Source: JANPLN01 sp043757265 (GTDB lineage Bacteria > Bdellovibrionota > Bdellovibrionia > Bdellovibrionales > JAGQZY01). From it: a stretch of 64,000 nt of DNA. The translations under genes were made by a program, and so were the position numbers. The stretch's first letter is position 1; every line of letters starts with the position of its first letter. The notes below the pieces were generated by a model, which saw nothing but the letters and a program-made list of their open reading frames with translations, ran no database searches and had not been told where the DNA came from. The DNA lies in NCBI GenBank assembly GCA_043757265.1, contig JAYUQP010000091.1, positions 62,001 to 126,000 of the forward strand. The letters are read 5' to 3'. Below, piece after piece: positions 41,433-50,402 of the stretch.

Positions 41433-41603
41433 TTTACTGAAAGCAAACTTCTGGAACTAATAAATCGAATTGGAGCATGCCGGATTACCTTTGTGATAAC
41501 GATAGCTTGAATACGGAGTATTTTTTTGCCACACCAGCATGGCCCGCGCACGCCTAGACAATCTACAGGCAAGTTGCTACGATTTTAGTAGGAGTTAAGA
41601 TAA

Positions 41604-42387
41604 ATGCACATGTGTTGTTATAAAAAAATTCTCGCAGTGATTCTGGTTTTAGTGCTGACGAGTAGCTGCTCCGAATCTGAAGTGAGTGTTAACGAATTCG
41701 GAGCTTCTACATCTGATAATTATTTTAAAAGAAGTTCTCAATTTACGGTCGAAGTTTTCTACGAGCCAAATGCAGTACCTTTTACGGGTTCCACAGCGGG
41801 AGGTTTGGTTTATTGGTCGATTTTGGGTGATAATCTAAACACCATATTGTCGTACCGCTCCCAAACTCCCACTGTGAATTATCCTACGACACTGGCGCAA
41901 ATGACTGAGATGCCCGCACAAAATAAAACGTCGTGGACTTCAAGATGTCCTGGATTTGAACAGAAATTTTAGGTCGGCCTTGCCCACGGCAGATCACGCC
42001 CGATTTTATATTTATTTTCTCGATGGCTTCTCGAGCGACGGCCCCTCCGTCATTGGTTTTAGTATTAACAACACTCCCATCATAGCCATTTTTAAAGATG
42101 TGGTTGTCACTAGTGGTGGACCGGGTGTGCAAAAGTTTGTAGAGCAGAGCACTCTCGTGCACGAAATGGGACACTCATTAGGTTTCGTAAACAATGGAGT
42201 TCCACTTGCTTCGAGCCATCACGACAGCGCCCACGGGGCACACACCACAAATTCAAATTGCGTGATGTACTGGCTGAACGAAGGAGCGAGCGATATGGCA
42301 TCATTTGTTCAACAATTTATTCTAACTAATTCAACAGCCCTCTGGGGTTCCCAAGTTTTGGGTGATGCCCAATCATTTAGCCAGTAG
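41604..42387 (+). pseudogene. frameshifted lipoprotein zinc metalloprotease
   Basis: Frame 1 from 41604 gives a lipoprotein signal (LTSSC) and about 110 residues. It then stops at 41972. The other frame carries on (QDVLDLNRNF...) with the zinc site LVHEMGHSLGFVNNG and downstream SSHHDSAHGAHTTNSNCVMYW, a membrane-metalloprotease family pattern. Removing a single T near 41940 joins ...SWT with QDVLDLNR, restoring an intact ~260-residue protein. Either the gene is a recent pseudogene or the base is a sequencing error; the rest shows no decay. Confidence 0.75.
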
Positions 42388-42410
42388 AATACCGGAGCAT
42401 TACCGGAACT

Positions 42411-42438
42411 CAGGTATAGTCGTAAACCGGTATACCTG
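42411..42438. repeat. inverted repeat downstream of the metalloprotease
   Basis: CAGGTATA (42411-42418) and TATACCTG (42431-42438) are complementary over 8 bases around a 12-base spacer. The surrounding 197-base interval between the metalloprotease and the next gene has no coding potential. No T tract follows, so it is more likely a protein-binding site or transcript structure than an intrinsic terminator. Confidence 0.45.
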
Positions 42439-42584
42439 ATTTTAAGTCGTGAATACCTGTATCGGGTAGCGAACGTGCTTATTTTTTAAAAACATTTCGC
42501 TAGCACAAAATCCTTTACGAACGGGCCAAAATCGCTAAAATTAAAATTGAGAATTAGTGCGAGCCACTCACTGAAGAAGGTTAA

Positions 42585-42947
42585 ATGTACATTTTTTTAG
42601 CTGTTCAAGCTCTTTTCACACTGGGTTATGCAGGACCATCTTCACCGATAACGGCCCAGTCGGTGTGTGCCAGTGTTCGTAGCTCAAACTACGAAGCTCA
42701 ATGCGAGAGTGCGATCCATAATGGTTATTTTGAATCGGCAGCATTAAGAATTTGCTTGATGGAAATAGGCGACTACGAAAAAAAAAGCTGCATGGAAGTC
42801 ATAGCCAATCGCACCTACACGCCGCAAGATCTGAGCGCGTGTTTGACCGGAGAAAAAGCCCGCCTGTTCAAGTGTCTCTCGAGAAGCGGCTCCACGTATG
42901 TTGCACCCGTTGGAGAACTCGAAAGACCAGTTCCGACTGGAAATTAA
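42585..42947 (+). CDS. small secreted cysteine-containing protein
   Basis: The 120 residues start with a short signal peptide (MYIFLAVQALFTLGYAG). The mature part has Cys residues spaced like repeated helical units (SVCASVRSSNYEAQCESAI, RICLMEIGDYEKKSCMEVI, SACLTGEKARLFKCL), suggesting two or three helical hairpins joined by disulfides. No family assigned. AGAAGG lies before the ATG. Confidence 0.55.
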   Translation: MYIFLAVQALFTLGYAGPSSPITAQSVCASVRSSNYEAQCESAIHNGYFESAALRICLMEIGDYEKKSCMEVIANRTYTPQDLSACLTGEKARLFKCLSRSGSTYVAPVGELERPVPTGN

Positions 42948-43151
42948 TGTGAGTCGTCGAAGTTTTACAGCTTTTTGAGTATACCTGTTCCGCTGAACAC
43001 GAAACGCTCGCGGACACATCTTTAGAAAATACCAGCCGCCTTCACGGGCTTGACATCTTTTGGAAAACAAACCAATGTTATCAATGGTTTATTCCCATTA
43101 TAAGCACATAAAGGCTGTACAATAATATGACGCAAATTACTTTAGGTCCTC

Positions 43152-46100
43152 GTGACTAATTCAAATTCTAAAAGCAATAAATCTAAAAGGCTTAAAGTTA
43201 AAAAAACTCTCAAAAAGTCTACGGCCGAAATACCGAAAAAAAGATTCCCAATTGTTGGAATCGGCGCATCAGCTGGTGGATTAGAGGCTTTTACAATTTT
43301 CTTAAAGTCATTGCCTGTTGATACAGGAATGGCCTTTATTTTTATTCAACATCTCGATCCATCCCACGACAGCCTGGGCCCCGAGATACTTTCCCGCTGT
43401 ACTCGCATGCAGGTACGCCAGGTTGAAGATGGTATGCGAGTGCACCCAAATTGCGTTTATCTAATTCCACCAAACTGCGATATGGTGCTTACCCATGGCA
43501 TGCTGACTTTGCTTCCACGTACTGAATCTCGCGGTCAGCATCTGATTATTGACTCTTTCTTTCAGTCGCTAGCAAAAGACCAACGAGGAAGAGCTATCGG
43601 AGTGGTTCTTTCTGGAGCTGCCAGCGATGGCACTGACGGGTTAAGGGCGATAAAGGCTGAGGGTGGGCTCACCATCGCTCAAGATCCAAAAACTGCAAAA
43701 CATGGCGATATGCCAAAAAATGCCATTATGTCGGGAGCGGTCGATCTCACATTACCTCCCGAAGAAATTGCTCATGAGTTAGTAAGAATCTCGAAACATC
43801 CGTACATCGCGGCCGCCTGTGAGTCGCAATCCGAAACAGAAGCCGAATTCGCTGAGCAGGTCGATGACAAAGAACAAATTGAAAATCGGCCAGATGACTC
43901 GCTTCGCAAAATTTTTGCCATACTTCAAATCAATACGCGAGTGGATTTTTCAAACTACAAGCACGGCACACTGAAAAGACGCATTCAACGGCGCATGTTG
44001 GTGCGAAGAACTGACACCTTCGAGGCCTACGCTCAATATTTACGGGATAACAGTGAAGAGATCTTGTCTCTGTATAACGACATTCTAATTAACGTAACTG
44101 AGTTTTTTCGTGATCCAGATTCATACAAGGGGTTGGCCGAGCAGGTATTCCCACAGCTTATAAAGACGAAAGATCTCAAATCGCCCATCCGTATTTGGAT
44201 TGCAGCATGTGCAACCGGTGAAGAGGTCTATTCGATTGCTATATTACTCTTCGAATTTCTCGCAGAGGCAGGGTGCAGAAGGCCGATTCAAATTTTTGCG
44301 ACTGACATTAGCGAGCCGTGTCTGCAGAAGGCGAGAGCGGGGTTGTATTCTGAAAGTAATTTACGCGGCTTAAGCAAAGAGAGGATCAAGCGCTTTTTTG
44401 AAAAAGTGGATGGCGGCTACAAAATCAATAAGAGCATTCGTCAGTTATGTTTATTTTCAAAGCACGATCTCAATGCTGATCCAGCCTTTGGTAAACTTGA
44501 TTTAGTTTCGTGCCGTAATATCCTAATTTACTTTACTCCCACTTTACAAAAACGCATCATTTCTGTTTTTCACTTCGCTCTCAAGATCGATGGTTTTCTC
44601 TGGTTGGGAAAATCTGAAGGAATTGGCGGTGCGACCAAGCTATTCACCGTTATGGATAAAACACATAAAATTTATTCAAAAAATAATGTCTTAACACCAA
44701 TGACTTTTCGATTCCCCATTTCGCCATATTTGCCCGATGTTCAAGAAGGCGAACCGGTTATGCCAGAGAACCGCAAGGAAATTGAGAATTTTCAAAGAGA
44801 TGCAGATCGGATTACTCTTGCTAAATACGCACCGCCCTCTGTTGTTGTTAATTCTGAAATGGAGATTTTGCAGTTTAGAGGGCCAACGAGTGCTTACCTT
44901 CAAATTCCATCGGGTGAACCAAGCAATAATTTATTCAAAATAGCTATACCTGAGGTGGTGCAAAGTTTGCGAATAGTGCTCCAAGAAGCAAGAAAACTAA
45001 ACAGACAAGCTCGTCATGAGTGTGAGATCGTAGATTTGGATGGCAATCATAATACGATTAATATCCAAGTGATTCCGATAAATCCTCAAGCTCCGTTGAT
45101 TCAACGCAAATTCGTTATATTTTTCGAAAAAGCTCTGCCCGGCCCGCTCCTCGAGAAAAAGAAGGGAGCCAAGCGCAGCACAAAAGTTGAAAAGATAAAA
45201 GGCGATCGGAAACAGCAAGATGTTCAAATTGCCCGGCTCGAGCAAGATGCTTCGGCGAGCAAGTTATACCATAGAGCTATGATAGAAGATTTTGAGGCAA
45301 CTCGGGAAGAACTTACCGCGGGTAATGAGGAGCTGCAAAGCACCAATGAGGAGTTGCAAAGTACGAACGAAGAATTAGAAACGGCAAAGGAAGAAGTTCA
45401 ATCAACCAACGAAGAGCTGACAACTGTAAACGATGAATTACGCGATCGAAATACTGAGTTAACATCAGTTATGGGTGATTTGAATAATATCTTAGCTAGC
45501 GCGGATATTCCTCTCATCATCATCGATAACGACCACCGAATCCGGCGCTTTACTCCGCAGGCTGCGAGGGTTTTTAATTTCATCGATAGCGATATCGGGC
45601 GTCCGTTGGATGATATTAGAGCTGCCTTTGATATGGAATTAGGTGGATTGGTATCAAAGGTCATCGAATCATTGATTTTGCAGGAAAGAGAAATTCAAGA
45701 CAACAAGGGTCGCTGGATGAAGCTTCAAATCCGGCCGTTCAGAACGATCGATAATCGAATTGATGGCGCTGTCATTACTCTGTTGGATATTGATGCGCTG
45801 AAACGAAGCCTCGATACTGCTCGATCTCAAAGAGAACGATTTAGTCGTCTAGCGGCTATTTCAGGAATTGGGATCTCGTATTGTGATTTGCCATTAAAAG
45901 ATCTGAATTGGGACGAAACGACAAGGAAGCACTTTTGGATGCCAGCCAATGTGCACATTACGATGGATACCTTCTACGAGAGACTTCATCCGGAAGATCG
46001 CGAACGAGCCAGAAAGGTGATTGAAGAGTCGATAACATCTCGCACACTCTGTGACGTCGAATATCGTACCATCTCGCCAAGCGATGATGCTGCGGTCAAA

Positions 46101-47336
46101 TGGATTCGCGGAATCGGCTGGGCGGATTACAGTCCGGAAGGAATCCCTGTCCGATTCGATGGTGTTACTTTAGACATCACGGAGCAGAAGAAAATTATTC
46201 AGCGACTCGAAGATGAGACAGTAAAGTTAGAAGCGATCTTTGATGCCTCCCCCACAAACATGATACTTTTACGAGGGCCGACATTAATATTTGAAAAGGT
46301 AAATCCGAGCTATAGGGAGCTTGTAGGTGGACGTGACGTCACCGGCAAAGCGTTACTTGATGCATTACCCGAAGTCGAGATGCAGCCCTTTTTCGACAGC
46401 ATGAAAGTCGTGTTTGAAACTGGAATTCCTTACAACGCAAAAGAAGAGCTTGTTCGCGTCATACGAGCCCCCGGCGGAAATCCACAGGACACCTACTTTG
46501 ATTATAAGTACTCACGCGTAAACGATAGCCAAGGAATGCCATATGGCGTTTACGCCCACTCTACGGATATCACCGAAAAGGTGATGGCACGAAAACAGAT
46601 TGAGCAATTGGCCAAAAGCTTAAGTGAGTCAGTCCAAGCCCGCGACGAATTTATGTCCATCGCATCGCATGAACTTAAGACACCAATTACTGGTATGAAA
46701 CTGCAGACCCAGATGTTCAAGCGAGCGATCAGAAACAATTCACCACAAGCGTTTGAACCGACAAGAGTTACAGAAATAATCCATGCCGTGGACCACGGCC
46801 TGGATCGGATGACTCGACTTGTAGAGGACATGCTCGATATTTCCAGGATTCAGCTTGGTAAGCTCTCCATGGAGTGCGAGCCCACAGATATTTCGAAGTT
46901 AGTCGCCGAAATTATCGACCGGCTGAAACCTGAGTTAACGAGCGCGGGAATTAACGTTAAGACGAAACTTACAGACGAATTACGCTGCAATTTAGATCGG
47001 TTTCGTTTTGAGCAGGTACTTACAAATCTCGCGACCAATGCAATTCGATATGCCGCTAACGCGAATGTGGAAGTCGAACTCAAACAAGAAGTTAATAACC
47101 TAGTGCTTCGTTTTCGGGATCATGGCCCTGGAGTCCCGAAAGCCGACCACGAGAAAATTTTCAAACGATTTGAGAGGCTCGTTTCGGCGGACAAAACTTC
47201 TGGTATGGGATTAGGCCTTTATATTTGCCGCGAAATAGTAGAAGCCCACGGTGGTTCGATTCGAATTGACGCCGAAACCTCCCCTGGGACTTGCTTCCTT
47301 ATAGAGTTGCCTATTAAAACAGGAGTTTTCCAATGA
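43152..47336 (+). CDS. CheB-CheR-PAS-histidine kinase fusion protein
   Basis: The 1394-residue cytosolic protein (GTG start) contains, in order: a Lys-rich head; a CheB methylesterase domain (GIGASAGGLEAF near 36, GVVLSGAASDGTDG near 150); a CheR methyltransferase (FFRDPDSYKGL, IWIAACATGEEVYS near 350, VSCRNILIYF); a coiled coil (~700-790, rich in ELQSTNEEL); PAS/PAC modules (~790-1150); HisKA with HELKTP (His1173); and an HATPase domain ending MGLGLYICREIVEAHGG. Such fusions replace the chemotaxis adaptation pair with a direct kinase output. There is no transmembrane helix or receiver; a receiver protein follows with an ATGA overlap. Confidence 0.9.
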   Translation: MTNSNSKSNKSKRLKVKKTLKKSTAEIPKKRFPIVGIGASAGGLEAFTIFLKSLPVDTGMAFIFIQHLDPSHDSLGPEILSRCTRMQVRQVEDGMRVHPNCVYLIPPNCDMVLTHGMLTLLPRTESRGQHLIIDSFFQSLAKDQRGRAIGVVLSGAASDGTDGLRAIKAEGGLTIAQDPKTAKHGDMPKNAIMSGAVDLTLPPEEIAHELVRISKHPYIAAACESQSETEAEFAEQVDDKEQIENRPDDSLRKIFAILQINTRVDFSNYKHGTLKRRIQRRMLVRRTDTFEAYAQYLRDNSEEILSLYNDILINVTEFFRDPDSYKGLAEQVFPQLIKTKDLKSPIRIWIAACATGEEVYSIAILLFEFLAEAGCRRPIQIFATDISEPCLQKARAGLYSESNLRGLSKERIKRFFEKVDGGYKINKSIRQLCLFSKHDLNADPAFGKLDLVSCRNILIYFTPTLQKRIISVFHFALKIDGFLWLGKSEGIGGATKLFTVMDKTHKIYSKNNVLTPMTFRFPISPYLPDVQEGEPVMPENRKEIENFQRDADRITLAKYAPPSVVVNSEMEILQFRGPTSAYLQIPSGEPSNNLFKIAIPEVVQSLRIVLQEARKLNRQARHECEIVDLDGNHNTINIQVIPINPQAPLIQRKFVIFFEKALPGPLLEKKKGAKRSTKVEKIKGDRKQQDVQIARLEQDASASKLYHRAMIEDFEATREELTAGNEELQSTNEELQSTNEELETAKEEVQSTNEELTTVNDELRDRNTELTSVMGDLNNILASADIPLIIIDNDHRIRRFTPQAARVFNFIDSDIGRPLDDIRAAFDMELGGLVSKVIESLILQEREIQDNKGRWMKLQIRPFRTIDNRIDGAVITLLDIDALKRSLDTARSQRERFSRLAAISGIGISYCDLPLKDLNWDETTRKHFWMPANVHITMDTFYERLHPEDRERARKVIEESITSRTLCDVEYRTISPSDDAAVKWIRGIGWADYSPEGIPVRFDGVTLDITEQKKIIQRLEDETVKLEAIFDASPTNMILLRGPTLIFEKVNPSYRELVGGRDVTGKALLDALPEVEMQPFFDSMKVVFETGIPYNAKEELVRVIRAPGGNPQDTYFDYKYSRVNDSQGMPYGVYAHSTDITEKVMARKQIEQLAKSLSESVQARDEFMSIASHELKTPITGMKLQTQMFKRAIRNNSPQAFEPTRVTEIIHAVDHGLDRMTRLVEDMLDISRIQLGKLSMECEPTDISKLVAEIIDRLKPELTSAGINVKTKLTDELRCNLDRFRFEQVLTNLATNAIRYAANANVEVELKQEVNNLVLRFRDHGPGVPKADHEKIFKRFERLVSADKTSGMGLGLYICREIVEAHGGSIRIDAETSPGTCFLIELPIKTGVFQ

Positions 47337-47695
47337 AGCAGATGCGACCCGTTGTAATCATCGAGGATGATCTTTCAATCCGCGAGGGCATCCGTGTATT
47401 TCTTGAGTCCGAAGGATTCAACGTAGCCGTAGCGGAAAACGGAAAACAAGGACTGGAACTTATTTATAGCTACGGCGGAGACTGCGTAGTGCTTCTCGAC
47501 CTTCAAATGTCCGTGATGAATGGAGAAGAACTTTTAGCAGCGTTGAGCAAAGACGAAAATCCTAAGATTCGTACTGTACCGGTCTTAGTCTTGACTGCGA
47601 AAGGTAAAGGTTTTGAACACCCAGGAGTTGTTGGAACAATCCGTAAGCCATTCGACTTGGATGAGCTTTTAGAAAAGGTGAAGGCCTTGTGCTGA
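47333..47695 (+). CDS. single-domain response regulator
   Basis: The 120-residue protein is a lone receiver domain: VVIIEDDLSIREGI (acidic pair), phosphoacceptor Asp56 in VVLLDLQMSVMNG, Thr in VLVLTAKG and Lys in IRKPFD. It has no output domain. Its ATG overlaps the kinase stop (ATGA), so it is almost certainly the partner of the CheB-CheR-kinase fusion. Confidence 0.9.
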   Translation: MKQMRPVVIIEDDLSIREGIRVFLESEGFNVAVAENGKQGLELIYSYGGDCVVLLDLQMSVMNGEELLAALSKDENPKIRTVPVLVLTAKGKGFEHPGVVGTIRKPFDLDELLEKVKALC

Positions 47696-47762
47696 ACTTC
47701 TGTGGCAGAATCTTGATGGCGCGACCGTCGGAAGCCAACGAAACCGTGTACTGATTTCAGAG

Positions 47763-47804
47763 ACGGATATCTGATATCGAGATCTCGGATATCTTGATAT
47801 CCGT
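47763..47804. promoter_or_regulatory. 42-bp GATATC-rich palindrome after the kinase/receiver operon
   Basis: ACGGATATC at the left end pairs with GATATCCGT at the right, with inner GATATC repeats and a central GAGATCTC. It lies between the receiver gene and the next lipoprotein gene. It may act as a transcription terminator-like structure or an operator; no T tract follows. Confidence 0.5.
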
Positions 47805-47882
47805 GTGTGCGGGCTGGCCCTAAGCGCATAGCCAAACGAAATCCGATTTGATAGCGTCGCAGGCATCAAACGAGGAGGTTAT

Positions 47883-48602
47883 ATGGGAGCAAGCCTGCAA
47901 CAGCTTAGGTTTTTATTTTTATTGCAGTTCATTTTATTTCAGCTTGGTTGTGCGAGCAGCAAGGGCTTCAATCGTGGGGAGCTGAAAGATCAGGTAGGAG
48001 TCATCAAGCCTGTTTTTGATGATAAAGAAATAAAAGAAGCGTTTAACAAAAAATCAAACTTGCCGAAACCTTTTAAAATAGGACTTTATTTCACCACCCC
48101 GAAATTGGCTAAAGGGGCCAAGCAACAGTGGCGATGGACTGAGCAAGACAAAGCTCTTTTTGCAGACATTGGCAAAGAATTAAAATCTGAAGGGCTCGTT
48201 TCAGATATTTTCCCTATTATAGATTCACTTGTTCAAAATGATGATCTTAAATCTCTCCGTTTGATTGCGGCAAAACACCAGGCCGATGCTCTAGTGATTG
48301 TGAACGGCGCAGGCGAAATTGATCGGTACATCAATAAATGGGGATGGAGTTATGCTTTGTTGCTTCCTACTTTGTTTGTTCCGGGCTCTCAAGCAGATAC
48401 TCTCTTTATCACCAACGCCACGATGTGGGACGTGAAGAACGAGTATCTTTATTTGACTGCAGAAACGGAAGCTACTGCCAAAAACACATATGTCGCGGCA
48501 TTTGGTAAACAAGATAAGGAACTTATTGATGAAGCTAAAACCCAAGCCCTCGGAAACCTGAAGCAAGAACTCAAAAAAATGCTGAAAGGGACAAAGCTGT
48601 AG
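47883..48602 (+). CDS. lipoprotein of unknown function
   Basis: The 239-residue product has a lipoprotein signal with lipobox QLGC (MGASLQQLRFLFLLQF, then ILFQLGC). The mature region resembles periplasmic proteins of alpha/beta type (FKIGLYFTTPKLAKG, ADALVIVNGAGEID, NYLYLTAETEATAKN-like). No family assigned. GAGGAGG precedes the ATG. The next gene starts one base after the stop, so they are one operon. Confidence 0.62.
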   Translation: MGASLQQLRFLFLLQFILFQLGCASSKGFNRGELKDQVGVIKPVFDDKEIKEAFNKKSNLPKPFKIGLYFTTPKLAKGAKQQWRWTEQDKALFADIGKELKSEGLVSDIFPIIDSLVQNDDLKSLRLIAAKHQADALVIVNGAGEIDRYINKWGWSYALLLPTLFVPGSQADTLFITNATMWDVKNEYLYLTAETEATAKNTYVAAFGKQDKELIDEAKTQALGNLKQELKKMLKGTKL

Positions 48603-48603
48603 G

Positions 48604-49197
48604 ATGCGACTTCAAATAATCTTCCTCTTTATTGCTCTGTTTGTCTCACTACAAACTCAAGCAGTTTCTGGCTACCTATCAACGGGATATGGCAGAGGCG
48701 GAACCCGCTTGTCGGAGTTGACCGGCGGGCAGGATTACAATACTCAAGCCGGGTCGGGACTCTACCTGACAGGCGGAGCACTGTTCGTACTATCGCCGAC
48801 AACTCCCCATCGGTTCGAGTTGCAAATTGGACTTGGGTATATGTTTCAGGACGATGCTCGCGAAGAGGAAAATCGAATTTCATGGTCGCGTATTCCGATC
48901 GAAGCACTTTATTTTTATCGAAACACACGAGAAATGTTTCGCCTCGGTTGGGGCGCCACATACCATGTTGGGAATAATATCTCAGCTAAGGGGACAAATG
49001 CTGCTATCGAAACTGACGTCGACAATGCCCTTGGATGGATGATTAGCGGCGAGAAGTTATTCTCGCTAAAGGCCGATGAACTTGGAGTTTGGGGAATAGG
49101 TTTTCGATACCTTTGGATCAACTACAAGTCCTCGTCTTTTTTAAGGGATGCAGACGGAAGCAGTTGGTTTTTGACTCTATCTTTTATTGGGCCATGA
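48604..49197 (+). CDS. outer-membrane beta-barrel-like protein
   Basis: The 197 residues have a signal peptide (to about residue 20, LQTQA) followed by alternating amphipathic strands (FELQIGLGYMF, MFRLGWGATYHVG, GWMISGEKLF, GVWGIGFRYLWINY) and an aromatic-containing C-terminal strand WFLTLSFIGP. This is the pattern of a small eight-strand outer-membrane barrel. It is co-transcribed with the lipoprotein gene before it. Function unknown. Confidence 0.58.
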   Translation: MRLQIIFLFIALFVSLQTQAVSGYLSTGYGRGGTRLSELTGGQDYNTQAGSGLYLTGGALFVLSPTTPHRFELQIGLGYMFQDDAREEENRISWSRIPIEALYFYRNTREMFRLGWGATYHVGNNISAKGTNAAIETDVDNALGWMISGEKLFSLKADELGVWGIGFRYLWINYKSSSFLRDADGSSWFLTLSFIGP

Positions 49198-49226
49198 TCA
49201 TGGGAAGCATCGTAATTGGGTGGACA

Positions 49227-49315
49227 AAAAAATTGGCTCAAGCTTCGCTTTGCGCTTGAGAATGGAAAATGGAGAATTGAGGAATTTTTTGCTTTGCAAA
49301 AAATTGGCTCAGGAG
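49227..49315 (-). repeat. duplicated 3' end downstream of tRNA-Asn
   Basis: AAAAAATTGGCTCA is at 49298-49311, covering the tRNA-Asn 3' end with its downstream flank, and again at 49227-49240, 71 bases further along the transcript. Between are the palindrome TTTTTTGC-AAA-GCAAAAAA and CCATTTTCCATTCTC, which also occurs in the tRNA-Ser(UGA) repeat near 5541. A hairpin CTCAAGC/GCTTGAG (49237-49260) adjoins the second copy. This links tRNA-Asn to the same repeat family. Confidence 0.65.
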
Positions 49316-49379
49316 GAGGGACTCGAACCCCCGACCAAGCGGTTAACAGCCGCTTGCTCTACCACTGAGCTACTCCTGA
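49305..49379 (-). tRNA. tRNA-Asn (anticodon GUU)
   Basis: Acceptor TCAGGAG pairs with CTCCTGA, discriminator G and an encoded CCA ending at 49305. The anticodon stem closes on the loop CTGTTAA, anticodon GUU. D- and T-arms are canonical (GTTCGAG in the T-loop). It reads AAC/AAU. Confidence 0.97.
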
Positions 49380-49454
49380 ACGACGCTCATCGAAAGAAGA
49401 TTTATAGCAGGTCCTCAAATCGCAAGTAAATCACTTTTAAGCTGATAACGCGCC

Positions 49455-50126
49455 CTACAAGTTTTGCAGGTGCTGCTTATAGGTAGGGTGATTCTCTGGA
49501 TTTCCATCAAGTTTCATACACTCACGAAAGCACATGTCCGACTTGGCGAAGTTATGTACTTTTTTGTAAGCATACGCCAGCCCCAGGCGGGCCGCCAAAA
49601 ATCGTGGCCGTAGTTGTATGCTGTGTTCAAACCACCTGATGGCTTCGTTTTCCGGTCCGTTCTTCCACAGCAGATGTTGAGCCAGTATAAAAGACGCATA
49701 AGCGTTCAACGGATGGTGATGCAGGAGATCCCGCAAACACGCTTCGCCGTCGATATACAGACCATCCTGTAAGAGTGATTGGCCTTGAATAACAGCGTCG
49801 AATTCCAGGGCCGATGAATTGATGGGATCAACGAGCAGGGCTTGCCTCACAGCAGCTTCCACTTGTTTTTTGCTTACATCCATTTCAAAAAGAATTTTGG
49901 CCTGCAGAACAAAAAAGTCTGCGCTTCGAATCAATATGTGTTCTGCATTGATGATATGTTCACAAAGCATCTGCGCCTCAAAGTTTTGACCCAAATGGGC
50001 CAAGCCTTCAATTTGTTGCAGAAGATGCTCCGGACTCGTGTGGTTTTTTATAAAAAGCGAAACCGTGTCGGTGATTTCACTTTCCCCCAATACCAAAAAA
50101 TGACGAGCGGTACGCCGCATGCTCAT
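49455..50126 (-). CDS. TPR-like protein of unknown function
   Basis: The 223-residue protein has helical repeat character (LLQQIEGLAHLGQNFEAQMLCEHII, LLVDPINSSALEFDAVIQGQ, NGPENEAIRWFEHSIQLRPRFLAARLGLAYAYKKVHNFAKSDMCFRECMKL), including two or three TPR-like motifs near the C-terminus. There is no signal peptide. Partner unknown. The 276 bases between this start and rmuC hold no gene. Confidence 0.68.
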   Translation of the reverse strand: MSMRRTARHFLVLGESEITDTVSLFIKNHTSPEHLLQQIEGLAHLGQNFEAQMLCEHIINAEHILIRSADFFVLQAKILFEMDVSKKQVEAAVRQALLVDPINSSALEFDAVIQGQSLLQDGLYIDGEACLRDLLHHHPLNAYASFILAQHLLWKNGPENEAIRWFEHSIQLRPRFLAARLGLAYAYKKVHNFAKSDMCFRECMKLDGNPENHPTYKQHLQNL

Positions 50127-50402
50127 CTCCCCCCCTTTAACTTTACCCCAGTGCCTCGCTTTGAAGCTGTCATTAGTTTTTTACAGATCGTTCAAAAAAG
50201 AAAGACCAATTTTTAAGTCGCTCTCTTTGAAGTCATATTCAGACCTCCCAGTAAATGACGAGCTAATGCAGAATGGCGCAACGATAGTTCTAGTCATTTC
50301 AAGGTTTTAGAGTTAGTCACGGCATTCGCTATTGAAGCAAAAGACGGTTCCGTATTAGATTGGGCCATGTATTTTTTACACCGGAGTTAGGTAAGGAGAG
50401 TT

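Noticed and set aside
43048..43076. TTGACA-like -35 box upstream of the CheB-CheR kinase gene
   Set aside because: No convincing -10 element lies at the right distance, so a promoter cannot be supported.
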